Source: Novosphingobium sp049354825
GTDB lineage: Bacteria; Pseudomonadota; Alphaproteobacteria; Sphingomonadales; Sphingomonadaceae
DNA length: 64,000 bases
Assembly (NCBI RefSeq): GCF_049354825.1
Contig: NZ_CP186480.1
Location: forward strand, 372,001 to 436,000
Direction of reading: 5' to 3'
A program made the translations under genes and the position numbers. Below, in pieces: positions 41,683 through 49,410 of this stretch. The notes under the pieces were generated by a model. That model did not search any database and was not told the origin of the DNA. It saw only the letters and a program-made list of their open reading frames with translations. Each line of letters begins with the position of its first letter. Position 1 is the stretch's first letter.

Positions 41683-41999
41683 CCGACCTGTCGACGCTGG
41701 TCGCGGTGCTGTTCATGGTCGCGATGATCGCCGCGATCAGCGCAGCCCTGGCCATCATCCTTTCATTCCTGATGCCGCTCTGGTCGCTGCGCCGCCGCGT
41801 GATCGTCGCGGCGCTATGCGGCGGCTTTCTGCCGATCGTGCTTCCTGTCGCCCTGATTGCGCTGGAGTCCGTCGGCGAAGAACTGGCGATCGTTACCGTG
41901 ACGCTTTCGCTGTCCGCGCTGATGGGCGCAACCGTGATCGGCTTGCCGGTCGCACTCTTTGCCAGCCGCCGTACCGATCGACGGCGCGCGCGCGACTAG
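41679..41999 (+). CDS. Small membrane protein after rimM
   Basis: A 106-residue membrane protein of unknown function with three long hydrophobic segments: TLVAVLFMVAMIAAISAALAI, VIVAALCGGFLPIVLPVALIAL and LSLSALMGATVIGLPVALFA, and a basic tail (SRRTDRRRARD). GTG 41679 overlaps the rimM stop (GTGA). The last 4 bases overlap the end of a convergent gene. It interrupts the usual rimM-trmD adjacency. Confidence 0.75.
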   Translation: MTDLSTLVAVLFMVAMIAAISAALAIILSFLMPLWSLRRRVIVAALCGGFLPIVLPVALIALESVGEELAIVTVTLSLSALMGATVIGLPVALFASRRTDRRRARD

Positions 42000-42871
42000 C
42001 CGGCCTTGCGGACCGGCCCGGCGAACTCTGCCACCGCTTTGCCGAACGCCTTCATGTCGAAATTCTGCGGATCGTCGTGGGCATCCGGGATCGTGGTATC
42101 GACGGTATTGTGCTGCGCCGGAACCAGCCAATGGCCGGCGCGCGCGCTGGCGTAGACGTAGAGTGCGCCCAGCATCCTGTACTGCTCCCTGGTGAAGCCG
42201 GGCTTCGGGCCGTAGGTGTGGCCCCGGTCATGGTAGCCTTTCATGAAGCGGCGCGGCTGGACGGTCTCGATATGAACGAAGCGGCCGCGCGCGGTCGTGC
42301 CGACGACACGGCTTTCAAGCTTGGTGGCGCGCCACGGCTCCTGGAAATCGTGACCCGCCCAGATCTGCCCGACGCGGTTGAGGAAGATGTGCGCGACCGG
42401 TTCGGGCGCGATCTCCTTGCCGATATAGCGATCGAACGAATTTACATTGAGGTCGCGGTTCAGGTGCGGCGGGAAGGGTTTTTCGCCCAGGAACGGCTCG
42501 CTGGTATCGTGGATCACGAAGTACATCAGCGGCAGCCTGCCTTCGGTGACCGAGGTGGGGTCGGCGGCGTGGAGCGCGGCGTAATCGCGATAGGGTTCGG
42601 GAAACGCGGCGATGGCCGCCTGCTTCATCGCCTCGCTGGGCGGATCGCTGCGCGTCATCAGATCCGCGATGATCGGCGGCAGCGGCTGCGGCGTGCGGAC
42701 CGCCAGCGGGCCGACGTGACGCAGAAGGCAGGTCGCCTGTTCCAGCTTTGTGCCCGCGAACGTCAGCGTATCGCGGTCGAACCGGCATTCGCCGATCCCC
42801 TCGGCCCGGGCGGAGCCCGAAACGGCGATGGGAGCGAGCGCGAGCGCGGCGGCGGTCAGGAAACGCAGCAT
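41996..42871 (-). CDS. Secreted amidase_2/peptidoglycan-recognition-like protein
   Basis: A 291-residue exported protein with signal peptide MLRFLTAAALALAPIAVSGSARA. The core resembles N-acetylmuramoyl-L-alanine amidase (type 2) folds: PLMYFVIHDTSEPF, then VAHIFLNRVGQIWAGHDFQ, and a late DAHDDPQNFD segment, as AmpD-like enzymes place zinc His residues. Cys pairs (ECRF, TCLL) suggest disulfides. The family assignment is by pattern only. It sits antisense between the rimM and trmD parts of the ribosomal cluster, with its start 62 bases from that of trmD. Confidence 0.6.
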   Translation of the reverse strand: MLRFLTAAALALAPIAVSGSARAEGIGECRFDRDTLTFAGTKLEQATCLLRHVGPLAVRTPQPLPPIIADLMTRSDPPSEAMKQAAIAAFPEPYRDYAALHAADPTSVTEGRLPLMYFVIHDTSEPFLGEKPFPPHLNRDLNVNSFDRYIGKEIAPEPVAHIFLNRVGQIWAGHDFQEPWRATKLESRVVGTTARGRFVHIETVQPRRFMKGYHDRGHTYGPKPGFTREQYRMLGALYVYASARAGHWLVPAQHNTVDTTIPDAHDDPQNFDMKAFGKAVAEFAGPVRKAG

Positions 42872-42933
42872 GGTGCCAGCCTATCGGCAGCGGGCCGACT
42901 TGCAAACCCGCGCCGTCGCGGCAAAGGACGGCC

Positions 42934-43671
42934 ATGACTTTTGCCGCGACCGTCCTGACCCTTTACCCCGAGATGTTTCCCGGGCCGCTTGGCGTCAGCC
43001 TGGCGGGGCGGGCTCTCGCCGAGGGTACGTGGACGCTCGACACCGTTCAGATCCGCGATTTCGCGGCTGACAAGCACCGCACCGTCGACGACACGCCCGC
43101 CGGCGGCGGGGCCGGCATGGTCCTCAAGGCCGATGTCCTGGCCGCCGCGATCGACCACGCCCGCACGCTGGTGCCCGATGCACCGGTGCTGGCGATGACG
43201 CCGCGCGGCAAACCGCTGGCCCAGGCGCGCGTGCGGGCGCTGGCGGCGGGACCCGGCGTCACTATCCTGTGCGGCCGATTCGAAGGCTTCGACGAGCGGA
43301 TCTTCGCGGCCCGCGAGGTGGAGGAAGTGTCGGTCGGCGACGTGATCCTGTCGGGCGGAGAGCCGGGCGCGCTGCTGCTGCTGGACGCTTGCATTCGGCT
43401 GCTTCCCGGCGTAATGGGCGCGCCTTCCAGCGGGACTGAGGAATCGTTCGAGAACGGCCTCCTCGAGTATCCGCACTATACCCGCCCGGTGGAATGGGAA
43501 GGGCGCACGATCCCCGAAGTGCTGCGATCGGGGGATCATGCGAAGATCGCAGGCTGGAGGCGCCTCCAGTCCGAGATCGATACACGGTCACGCAGGCCGG
43601 ATCTTTGGGAGCGTCATGACGGCGCTCGGGTCCAGTCTGCCTCTGGCGCGCAGCGACCGAAGAAGGACTGA
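42934..43671 (+). CDS. trmD: tRNA (guanine-37 N1)-methyltransferase TrmD
   Basis: Makes m1G37 in tRNAs and prevents frameshifting. SPOUT-fold signatures are LTLYPEMFPG near the start, GGGAGMVL, LCGRFEGFDERI and VSVGDVILSGGEPGALLLLDA, then EYPHYTRPVEWEG. The 245-residue length fits. AAAGGACGG precedes ATG 42934. The rplS start is 5 bases after its stop. Confidence 0.96.
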   Translation: MTFAATVLTLYPEMFPGPLGVSLAGRALAEGTWTLDTVQIRDFAADKHRTVDDTPAGGGAGMVLKADVLAAAIDHARTLVPDAPVLAMTPRGKPLAQARVRALAAGPGVTILCGRFEGFDERIFAAREVEEVSVGDVILSGGEPGALLLLDACIRLLPGVMGAPSSGTEESFENGLLEYPHYTRPVEWEGRTIPEVLRSGDHAKIAGWRRLQSEIDTRSRRPDLWERHDGARVQSASGAQRPKKD

Positions 43672-43676
43672 GACCA

Positions 43677-44048
43677 GTGAACCTGATCCAGCAGATCGAA
43701 GCCGAGGAAATCGCCAAGGCCGCCAAGGACATTCCCGAATTCCGCCCGGGCGATACCGTCCGCGTCGGCGTGAAGGTCATCGAAGGCGAGCGTGCCCGCG
43801 TCCAGAACTATGAAGGCGTGTGCATCGCGCGTTCGAACAAGGGCATCGGCAGCAACTTCACCGTTCGCAAGATGAGCTTCGGCGAGGGCGTCGAGCGCGT
43901 CTTCCCGCTCTATTCGCCGAACATCGACAGCATCGCCGTGGTCCGCCGCGGCGTGGTGCGTCGTGCCAAGCTTTACTACCTGCGCGGCCGCACCGGCAAG
44001 CGCGCCCGCATTGCCGAGCGCCGCGACGTGCGCACCACCGAGGGCTAA
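43677..44048 (+). CDS. rplS: 50S ribosomal protein L19
   Basis: Bridges the 30S-50S interface. Signature GDTVRVGVKVIEGERARVQNYEGVCIARSNKG and the basic tail GVVRRAKLYYLRGRTGKRARI are present. The start is GTG 43677, with the protein starting MNLIQQIEAEEI. 123 residues, normal. A strong terminator follows. Confidence 0.96.
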   Translation: MNLIQQIEAEEIAKAAKDIPEFRPGDTVRVGVKVIEGERARVQNYEGVCIARSNKGIGSNFTVRKMSFGEGVERVFPLYSPNIDSIAVVRRGVVRRAKLYYLRGRTGKRARIAERRDVRTTEG

Positions 44049-44085
44049 GGCCCACTGGCGCGCCTGCGCACAACCGCTAGAGAGA

Positions 44086-44122
44086 GGGGCGCCCCGGCAT
44101 CGGCCAGGGCGCCCCTTTTCGT
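44086..44122 (+). terminator. Rho-independent terminator after rplS
   Basis: Stem GGGGCGCCC / GGGCGCCCC with a 12-base loop, then TTTTCGTT. It ends the trmD-rplS transcript. Confidence 0.9.
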
Positions 44123-44137
44123 TCGGAGCCCAGACAC

Positions 44138-46399
44138 TTGCGCCATGCCGCCCTCTTCCTCGCCTCGCTCGCCGCGTCGTCCGCACTTGTTGTCCCGATG
44201 AGCGGCCACGCCCAGGAAGCGGCACCGGCCGCCGCCCCCGCGCTGACGTTCGAGCGCGTCTTCGCCAGCCCAAGCCTGGACGGACCGGCGCCGCGGGCGA
44301 TGAAACTTTCGCCCGACGGCCAGTGGCTGACGCTGCTTCGGCCACGCAGCGACGACCGTCTGCGCTACGACCTGTGGGGTTACGAACGGGCCACCGGACA
44401 GTGGCGGATGCTGGTCGATTCGCTCAAGCTGGGCAGCGGCCGCGAGTTGTCCGAGGCCGAGAAGATGCAGCGCGAGCGCCAGCGGATCGGCGACCTGAAG
44501 GGCATCGTGACCTACTCGTGGACCGCTGACGGCAGGGCGCTGCTGGTGCCGGTCGACGGCGTGCTCTACCTCGCCGGGCTCGACGGCAGCCAGCGCAAGC
44601 TCGATGGCGCGGGCGCCGAAGAGGGGGGAGGAGCGCTCAACCCGGCGCTGAGCCCCAAGGGCGGCTACGTTTCGTTCGTCAAGGACCGGCGGCTGTGGGT
44701 CGGCGCGCTCGGCAAGGCGCCGGGTGCGGTGACCCCGGCGGAGGCGGCCGAAACCGTCCACTGGGGCGAAGCCGAATTCGTCGCCCAGGAAGAGCTGGAC
44801 CGCTCGACCGGCACGTGGTGGTCGCCCGACGACAAGCGCATCGCGGTTGAACGCTTCGATGAGGCGCCGGTCAAGGTGGTCACCCGCGCCGCCATTGGCG
44901 CCGACGGGACGCGGACCTTTGACCAGCGTTATCCGGCCGCTGGCACGCCCAATGCCGACGTTTCGCTTCACCTCGTCGATCCTGACGGCGGGCGGCCGGC
45001 CACGGTCGACCTCGGCGGGCGCAAGGAGTTCTATATCGCACGGGTCGACTGGGCGAAGGACGGCGGAACGCTCTATGTCCAGGTTCTCGACCGGGCGCAG
45101 TCGAAGCTGGACCTGCTGGCGGTCGATCCGGCGACCGGCAAGAGCCGCGTGCTGTTCACCGAAAACGCCGCCAAGGGCGCGTGGATCAACGTGATCAAGG
45201 GCGCATCCTACAAGTGGCTCGCCGACGGCAGCCTGGTGTGGACCAGCGAGCGCAGCGGGTTTGCCCACCTCTATCGCTACAAGAACGGCAAGTGGACGGC
45301 CTTGACCAGGGGCGACTGGCCGGTGACCGGCCTGCTCGGCGTCGACGAGGCGGCGGGCAAGGCGTTCTTCACCGCGATGAAGGACGACCCGCTGGCGCCC
45401 AACGTCTACAGCGTCGACTTCAAGGGCGGCTCCCCCGTCCTGCTGAGCGAGACCGGTTTTGCCAACGCAGCGACAATGGACGGCAAGGGCCAGACGCTGA
45501 TCGTCACGCGCTCCAGCCCTGACCAGCCGCCGCAAAGCTATCTGGCGGGTCCCGACGGCAAGCGGGTGACCTGGATCGAGGAGAACCGGGTCGAAGGGCA
45601 GCATCCTTATGCGCCCTACCTGGTCAGCCACCGCGAGACGCGCTTCGGCACGCTAAAGGCCGCGGACGGCAGCGTGCTCCATTACCGGATGATCGCCCCG
45701 CCGCTGGTTGCGGGCAAGCGCTACCCGGTGTTCTTCAGCCATTACGGCGGCCCGCACAGCCAGGTGGTGACGCGCGGCTGGGGCGGCGCGCTGCCCCAGG
45801 CGATCGCCGACAAGGGCTACATCTATTTCGAGATCGACAACCGCGGCTCGGCCAACCGCGGCGTCGCGTTCGAAAAGCAGATCAGCCACGCGATGGGCAG
45901 CGTCGAGGTGGCCGACCAGAAGGTCGGCGCCGATTATCTGAAGACGCTTCCCTATGTGGACCCTGCCAAGATCGCGACGTTCGGCTGGTCCTATGGCGGC
46001 TACATGACCCTTATGATGCTGGCGCAGGACCCGGGCGAATATGCCGCCGGGATCGCGGTCGCGCCCGTCACCCGGTGGGACCTTTACGACACCGCCTATA
46101 CCGAGCGTTACCTCGGCGATCCGCGCACCGTGCCCGAAGTCTACAAGGCGACCAGCCCGTTGACGGTCGCGACGCGGATCAAGGACCCGCTGCTGGTGAT
46201 CCACGGCATGGCCGACGACAACGTCGTGCTCGACAACACCACCGCGCTGGCCGGCGCGCTGCAGGACGCGGCGGTCCCGTTCGAGATGATGCTGTACCCT
46301 GGCAAGACCCACGCCATCGCCGGACCGAAGGCGCGCCAGCACCTTTACGAAGGTGTGTTCGCCTTCCTGGCGCGGCACGGGGTGACCCCGCCGGAATAG
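44138..46399 (+). CDS. Secreted dipeptidyl peptidase IV-type S9 peptidase
   Basis: A 753-residue serine exopeptidase that removes N-terminal dipeptides. The signal peptide is MRHAALFLASLAASSALVVPMSGHA with a TTG start at 44138 (GGAGCCC upstream). An eight-bladed beta-propeller (DPPIV_N) covers about 100-500, including the substrate N-terminus pair in EAEFVAQEELDRSTGTWWSPD. The C-terminal hydrolase has S618 in GWSYGG, the ADDN motif at 692-695 and H725 in KTHAI. Located in the periplasm or outer membrane. A hairpin follows at 46431. Confidence 0.9.
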   Translation: MRHAALFLASLAASSALVVPMSGHAQEAAPAAAPALTFERVFASPSLDGPAPRAMKLSPDGQWLTLLRPRSDDRLRYDLWGYERATGQWRMLVDSLKLGSGRELSEAEKMQRERQRIGDLKGIVTYSWTADGRALLVPVDGVLYLAGLDGSQRKLDGAGAEEGGGALNPALSPKGGYVSFVKDRRLWVGALGKAPGAVTPAEAAETVHWGEAEFVAQEELDRSTGTWWSPDDKRIAVERFDEAPVKVVTRAAIGADGTRTFDQRYPAAGTPNADVSLHLVDPDGGRPATVDLGGRKEFYIARVDWAKDGGTLYVQVLDRAQSKLDLLAVDPATGKSRVLFTENAAKGAWINVIKGASYKWLADGSLVWTSERSGFAHLYRYKNGKWTALTRGDWPVTGLLGVDEAAGKAFFTAMKDDPLAPNVYSVDFKGGSPVLLSETGFANAATMDGKGQTLIVTRSSPDQPPQSYLAGPDGKRVTWIEENRVEGQHPYAPYLVSHRETRFGTLKAADGSVLHYRMIAPPLVAGKRYPVFFSHYGGPHSQVVTRGWGGALPQAIADKGYIYFEIDNRGSANRGVAFEKQISHAMGSVEVADQKVGADYLKTLPYVDPAKIATFGWSYGGYMTLMMLAQDPGEYAAGIAVAPVTRWDLYDTAYTERYLGDPRTVPEVYKATSPLTVATRIKDPLLVIHGMADDNVVLDNTTALAGALQDAAVPFEMMLYPGKTHAIAGPKARQHLYEGVFAFLARHGVTPPE

Positions 46400-46430
46400 G
46401 CGCGCTTTAGCCGCCAGCAGACCTATTCGC

Positions 46431-46477
46431 CTTGCCCTGCGGGCGCCATTCGCTACGGGAGGCGCCCGTAAGGCAAG
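46431..46477 (+). promoter_or_regulatory. Two-part stem-loop just upstream of asd
   Basis: CTTGCC (46431-46436) pairs with GGCAAG (46472-46477), and GGGCGCC (46441-46447) pairs with GGCGCCC (46461-46467), separated by a 4x4 internal loop. The outer arm includes part of the asd ribosome site region (AAGAGG 46475-46480). It could terminate the peptidase transcript or affect asd translation. No T run. Confidence 0.4.
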
Positions 46478-46488
46478 AGGTGAGCAGC

Positions 46489-47514
46489 ATGGGTTACCGG
46501 GTGGCAGTGGTCGGCGCGACGGGCAATGTCGGGCGCGAGATGCTCAACATCCTGGCGGAGCGCGCCTTCCCGATCGACGAGATCGCGGCGGTCGCCTCGG
46601 CCCGCTCAACCGGGCTCGAGGTCGAGTTCGGGGAAAGCGGCCGCACGCTCAAGTGCCACAACCTCGAACACTTCGATTTCGCCGGCTGGGACATCGCGCT
46701 GTTCGCCGCCGGTTCCGGACCGGCCAAGGACTATGCGCCCAAGGCGGCGGCTGCCGGCTGCGTGGTGATCGACAATTCCTCGCTTTACCGCATGGACCCG
46801 GACGTGCCGCTGGTCGTCCCCGAAGTGAACCCCGATGCGATCGACGGGTACACGCGCAAGAACATCATCGCCAACCCCAACTGCTCGACCGCGCAGCTGG
46901 TCGTCGCATTGAAGCCGCTCCACGACGCGGCCACGATCGAGCGCGTCGTGGTGGCGACGTACCAGTCGGTTTCCGGAGCCGGCAAGGACGGCATGGACGA
47001 GCTGTTCGAGCAGAGCCGCAACATCTTCGTCGGCGATCCGGCCGTGCCCAGGAAGTTCACCAAGCAGATCGCCTTCAACGTCATCCCCCACATTGACGTG
47101 TTCCTGGACGATGGTTCGACCAAGGAAGAGTGGAAGATGGTGGTCGAAACCAAGAAGATTCTCGATCCCAGGATCAAGGTCCACGCTACCTGCGTGCGCG
47201 TGCCGGTGTTCGTCGGCCACTCCGAAGCGGTCAATATCCAGCTGCGCGACGAGCTGTCGGCCGAAGCCGCGCAGAACATCCTGCGCGAGGCGCCCGGCAT
47301 CATGCTGATCGATAAGCGCGAGGACGGCGGCTACGTCACCCCCGTAGAATGCGTCGGCGATTACGCCACGTTCGTGTCCCGCGTGCGCGAGGACCCGACG
47401 ATCGAGAATGGCCTGTCGCTGTGGTGCGTGTCCGACAACTTGCGCAAAGGCGCCGCGCTGAACGCGGTGCAGATCGCGGAGCTATTGGGGCGGCGGCATC
47501 TGAAGAAGGGGTGA
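46489..47514 (+). CDS. asd: Aspartate-semialdehyde dehydrogenase
   Basis: Reduces aspartyl phosphate to the semialdehyde that feeds lysine, diaminopimelate, threonine and methionine. The NADP-binding AVVGATGNVGREML is at 6-19 and the active-site Cys is C132 in NPNCSTAQ. The DNSSLYRM and KVHATCVRVPVFVGHSEAV segments are family-like. The length of 341 residues is normal. AAGAGGTGAG lies before ATG 46489. Confidence 0.95.
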   Translation: MGYRVAVVGATGNVGREMLNILAERAFPIDEIAAVASARSTGLEVEFGESGRTLKCHNLEHFDFAGWDIALFAAGSGPAKDYAPKAAAAGCVVIDNSSLYRMDPDVPLVVPEVNPDAIDGYTRKNIIANPNCSTAQLVVALKPLHDAATIERVVVATYQSVSGAGKDGMDELFEQSRNIFVGDPAVPRKFTKQIAFNVIPHIDVFLDDGSTKEEWKMVVETKKILDPRIKVHATCVRVPVFVGHSEAVNIQLRDELSAEAAQNILREAPGIMLIDKREDGGYVTPVECVGDYATFVSRVREDPTIENGLSLWCVSDNLRKGAALNAVQIAELLGRRHLKKG

Positions 47515-47587
47515 GGTGGCCGCTCGTCAGCACATTGATCATTGAAGTGGTCGTTGACGCGGTCCAGCGACGCAGTATCATTTCCGC

Positions 47588-48124
47588 ATGTCACGGCAAG
47601 AAATTGGTCTCGCTGCTCTGGCCAGCGTAATTCTCGTGACCTTTTGGCCTTGGCTGGGAAACCCGTTTAACTATCTCTATCTTCGAGATAGCGTTCGCAC
47701 ATCAATTCCCGTCGCCATGGTGTTGGGAGAACCTTGCACCACTGTTAAGGGTGATGTGACTTATTACGACCGTAGCTCTAGATGTTATCGTTTCGATGAG
47801 CCTAAGCGGTACCAAGGCATCTGGCTTTACGAATTTGAAGGCTCCGCATTTTTTGAGGGTGCGACCACGGCCCCAAGAAAGCGCCCTTCGTACGGCTCTA
47901 CTGTTTGGCTCATGTATGATCCTGTCAATATCGACCCGAAACTAGACTACGACAGCTACGACAAACTGCGGGATTGCTATCCCGCCCATGCCTTTGAGGT
48001 CGAATTTATCGGATCAAGAAGTCCGGAAGGCCACGGACATCTCGGCGTTTTTGGGTCTGAAATTTGGGTGCAGAGAATGTTGTCAGCTAAGCCTATTCCT
48101 GCTCCCGACTGCAAGACATACTAG
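47588..48124 (+). CDS. AT-rich orphan membrane-anchored hypothetical protein
   Basis: A 178-residue protein with one N-terminal hydrophobic segment (IGLAALASVILVTFWPWL) and a soluble part with several Cys (EPCTTVKGD, SSRCYRF, RDCYPAH, PDCKTY) that may form disulfides. No family is recognised. Its base composition is unlike all neighbours: two 60-base lines I counted have 52% and 45% GC. Codon use includes AT-ending codons rare elsewhere here. It is likely a recent acquisition. No good ribosome site is seen before ATG 47588. Confidence 0.6.
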   Translation: MSRQEIGLAALASVILVTFWPWLGNPFNYLYLRDSVRTSIPVAMVLGEPCTTVKGDVTYYDRSSRCYRFDEPKRYQGIWLYEFEGSAFFEGATTAPRKRPSYGSTVWLMYDPVNIDPKLDYDSYDKLRDCYPAHAFEVEFIGSRSPEGHGHLGVFGSEIWVQRMLSAKPIPAPDCKTY

Positions 48125-48158
48125 AGGCCGCCGTGGTCCAGTCTGGTAGCTAGCTTCA

Positions 48159-48605
48159 ATGAAAATCGTTATGACCGGCGGCTGCCAGTGCGGCCGCATT
48201 CGTTACACCGCTATCGTTGAAGGCCCCGACGCCTATTAGTGCCATTGAAAGATGTGCCGAAAGGCGACCGGCGGGATCGCGGCGGCGTTTGTGCAGCTGC
48301 AGCGTGAGGTTATCGCGTGGGAGCGAGAGCCGGATTGGTATCACAGCTCTCCGATCGCGCGGCGCGGGTTTTGCAGCGCTTGCGGGACGCCGCTGGCGTT
48401 CGATTTTCTTAATCCGGGCAAGGATATGGACGTGACGCTGGGCAGTTTCGACGATGCGGCGTTCTTTCGCCCGATCCTTCACGCCGGGGCCGAAAGCGCA
48501 GTCGATGCCTGGCTCGATACCAGGGATTTGCCGCGCCACTATTCGGCCCAGACCGAGATCGTCGCCAGCCGCTGGCGCGCGGCGGGGCAGGAGGCGCCCG
48601 AATGA
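48159..48605 (+). pseudogene. GFA/CENP-V-family zinc protein, broken by two nonsense codons
   Basis: From ATG 48159 the frame encodes MTGGCQCGRIRYTA..., the N-terminal zinc motif of glutathione-dependent formaldehyde-activating (GFA) proteins. TAG at 48237-48239 and TGA at 48246-48248 interrupt it where the family reads DAYYCHCxMC, so a Tyr and a zinc-ligand Cys codon have been lost by one base change each. The frame then stays open: MCRKATGGIAAAF, SPIARRGFCSACGTPLAF and RHYSAQ, all typical of the family. The end overlaps the next gene's ATG by 4 bases. Two separate point stops make sequencing error less likely than decay. Confidence 0.85.
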
Positions 48606-49348
48606 GTGCGGAATTCTACGAGGGGTTCGGCGGCGCGAGGCTGGCCTTGCATCGGCTGGGTGCGGGACGGCCGGTGATCATGCTGCACGGCCTGTTCTCC
48701 GACGCGACCGTCAACTGGATCAAGTTCGGCCACGCCGCCAAGCTTGCCGCCGCCGGGTTCGAATGCCTGATGCCCGACTTGCGCGCTCACGGCGCCAGCG
48801 CGAAGTCGCACGATCCGGCCGACTATCCGCATGACGTTCTGGCCACGGATCTTGAGGCGCTGGTCGCCCATCTTGGGCTGACCGATTTCGACCTCGTCGG
48901 CTTCTCGCTCGGTTCGCGCACGGCGGCGCGCGGGGTGATCGGCGGGCTGAAACCGGCCAAGCTGGTGCTGGCGGGTATGGGGCTGGAAGGTCTGGCGGGC
49001 TGGGCACGGCGCAAGGACTTTTTCCTCGACGTGATTGACCGATTTGGCACAATTCGTCCTGGCGATGATGCTTATATGGCACAGCAATTTATGAAGACGA
49101 TGAAGATCGACGGCGCGGCGGCGCGGCTACTTCTTGAGTCGATGGCGGACACCGCACCGGAAGACCTTGCCGCGATCACGATGCGCACGCTGGTGCTGTG
49201 TGGCAGCGACGATCGCGACAACGGCGATCCCAACGCGCTTGTCGCCGCGCTGCCAAATGCAGTGCTGGCCGAAGGGCCGGGAACGCACATGGGAAGCGTG
49301 GCGCAAGGCGCGCTGGGCGACGAACTGGTGCGCTTCCTGCAGGGTTGA
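48602..49348 (+). CDS. Alpha/beta-fold hydrolase
   Basis: A 248-residue hydrolase. The oxyanion-hole motif VIMLHGLFSD is at 25-34, the nucleophile elbow GFSLGS places S102, an acid is likely in LCGSDDRD, and the catalytic His is in GPGTHMGSV near 231. The substrate is unknown; esterase or C-C hydrolase activity is possible. ATG 48602 overlaps the stop of the broken GFA gene (ATGA), so it was once coupled to it. Confidence 0.85.
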   Translation: MSAEFYEGFGGARLALHRLGAGRPVIMLHGLFSDATVNWIKFGHAAKLAAAGFECLMPDLRAHGASAKSHDPADYPHDVLATDLEALVAHLGLTDFDLVGFSLGSRTAARGVIGGLKPAKLVLAGMGLEGLAGWARRKDFFLDVIDRFGTIRPGDDAYMAQQFMKTMKIDGAAARLLLESMADTAPEDLAAITMRTLVLCGSDDRDNGDPNALVAALPNAVLAEGPGTHMGSVAQGALGDELVRFLQG

Positions 49349-49410
49349 CCCCGGCACCCCCATTTGCAAGCTTGCCCGCAACAGCAATAATCTGACCCGA
49401 GGGCGCAACC

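Noticed and set aside
47515..48158. Mobile element carrying the AT-rich gene
   Set aside because: No transposase, integrase, terminal inverted repeat or target duplication could be found around it by eye.
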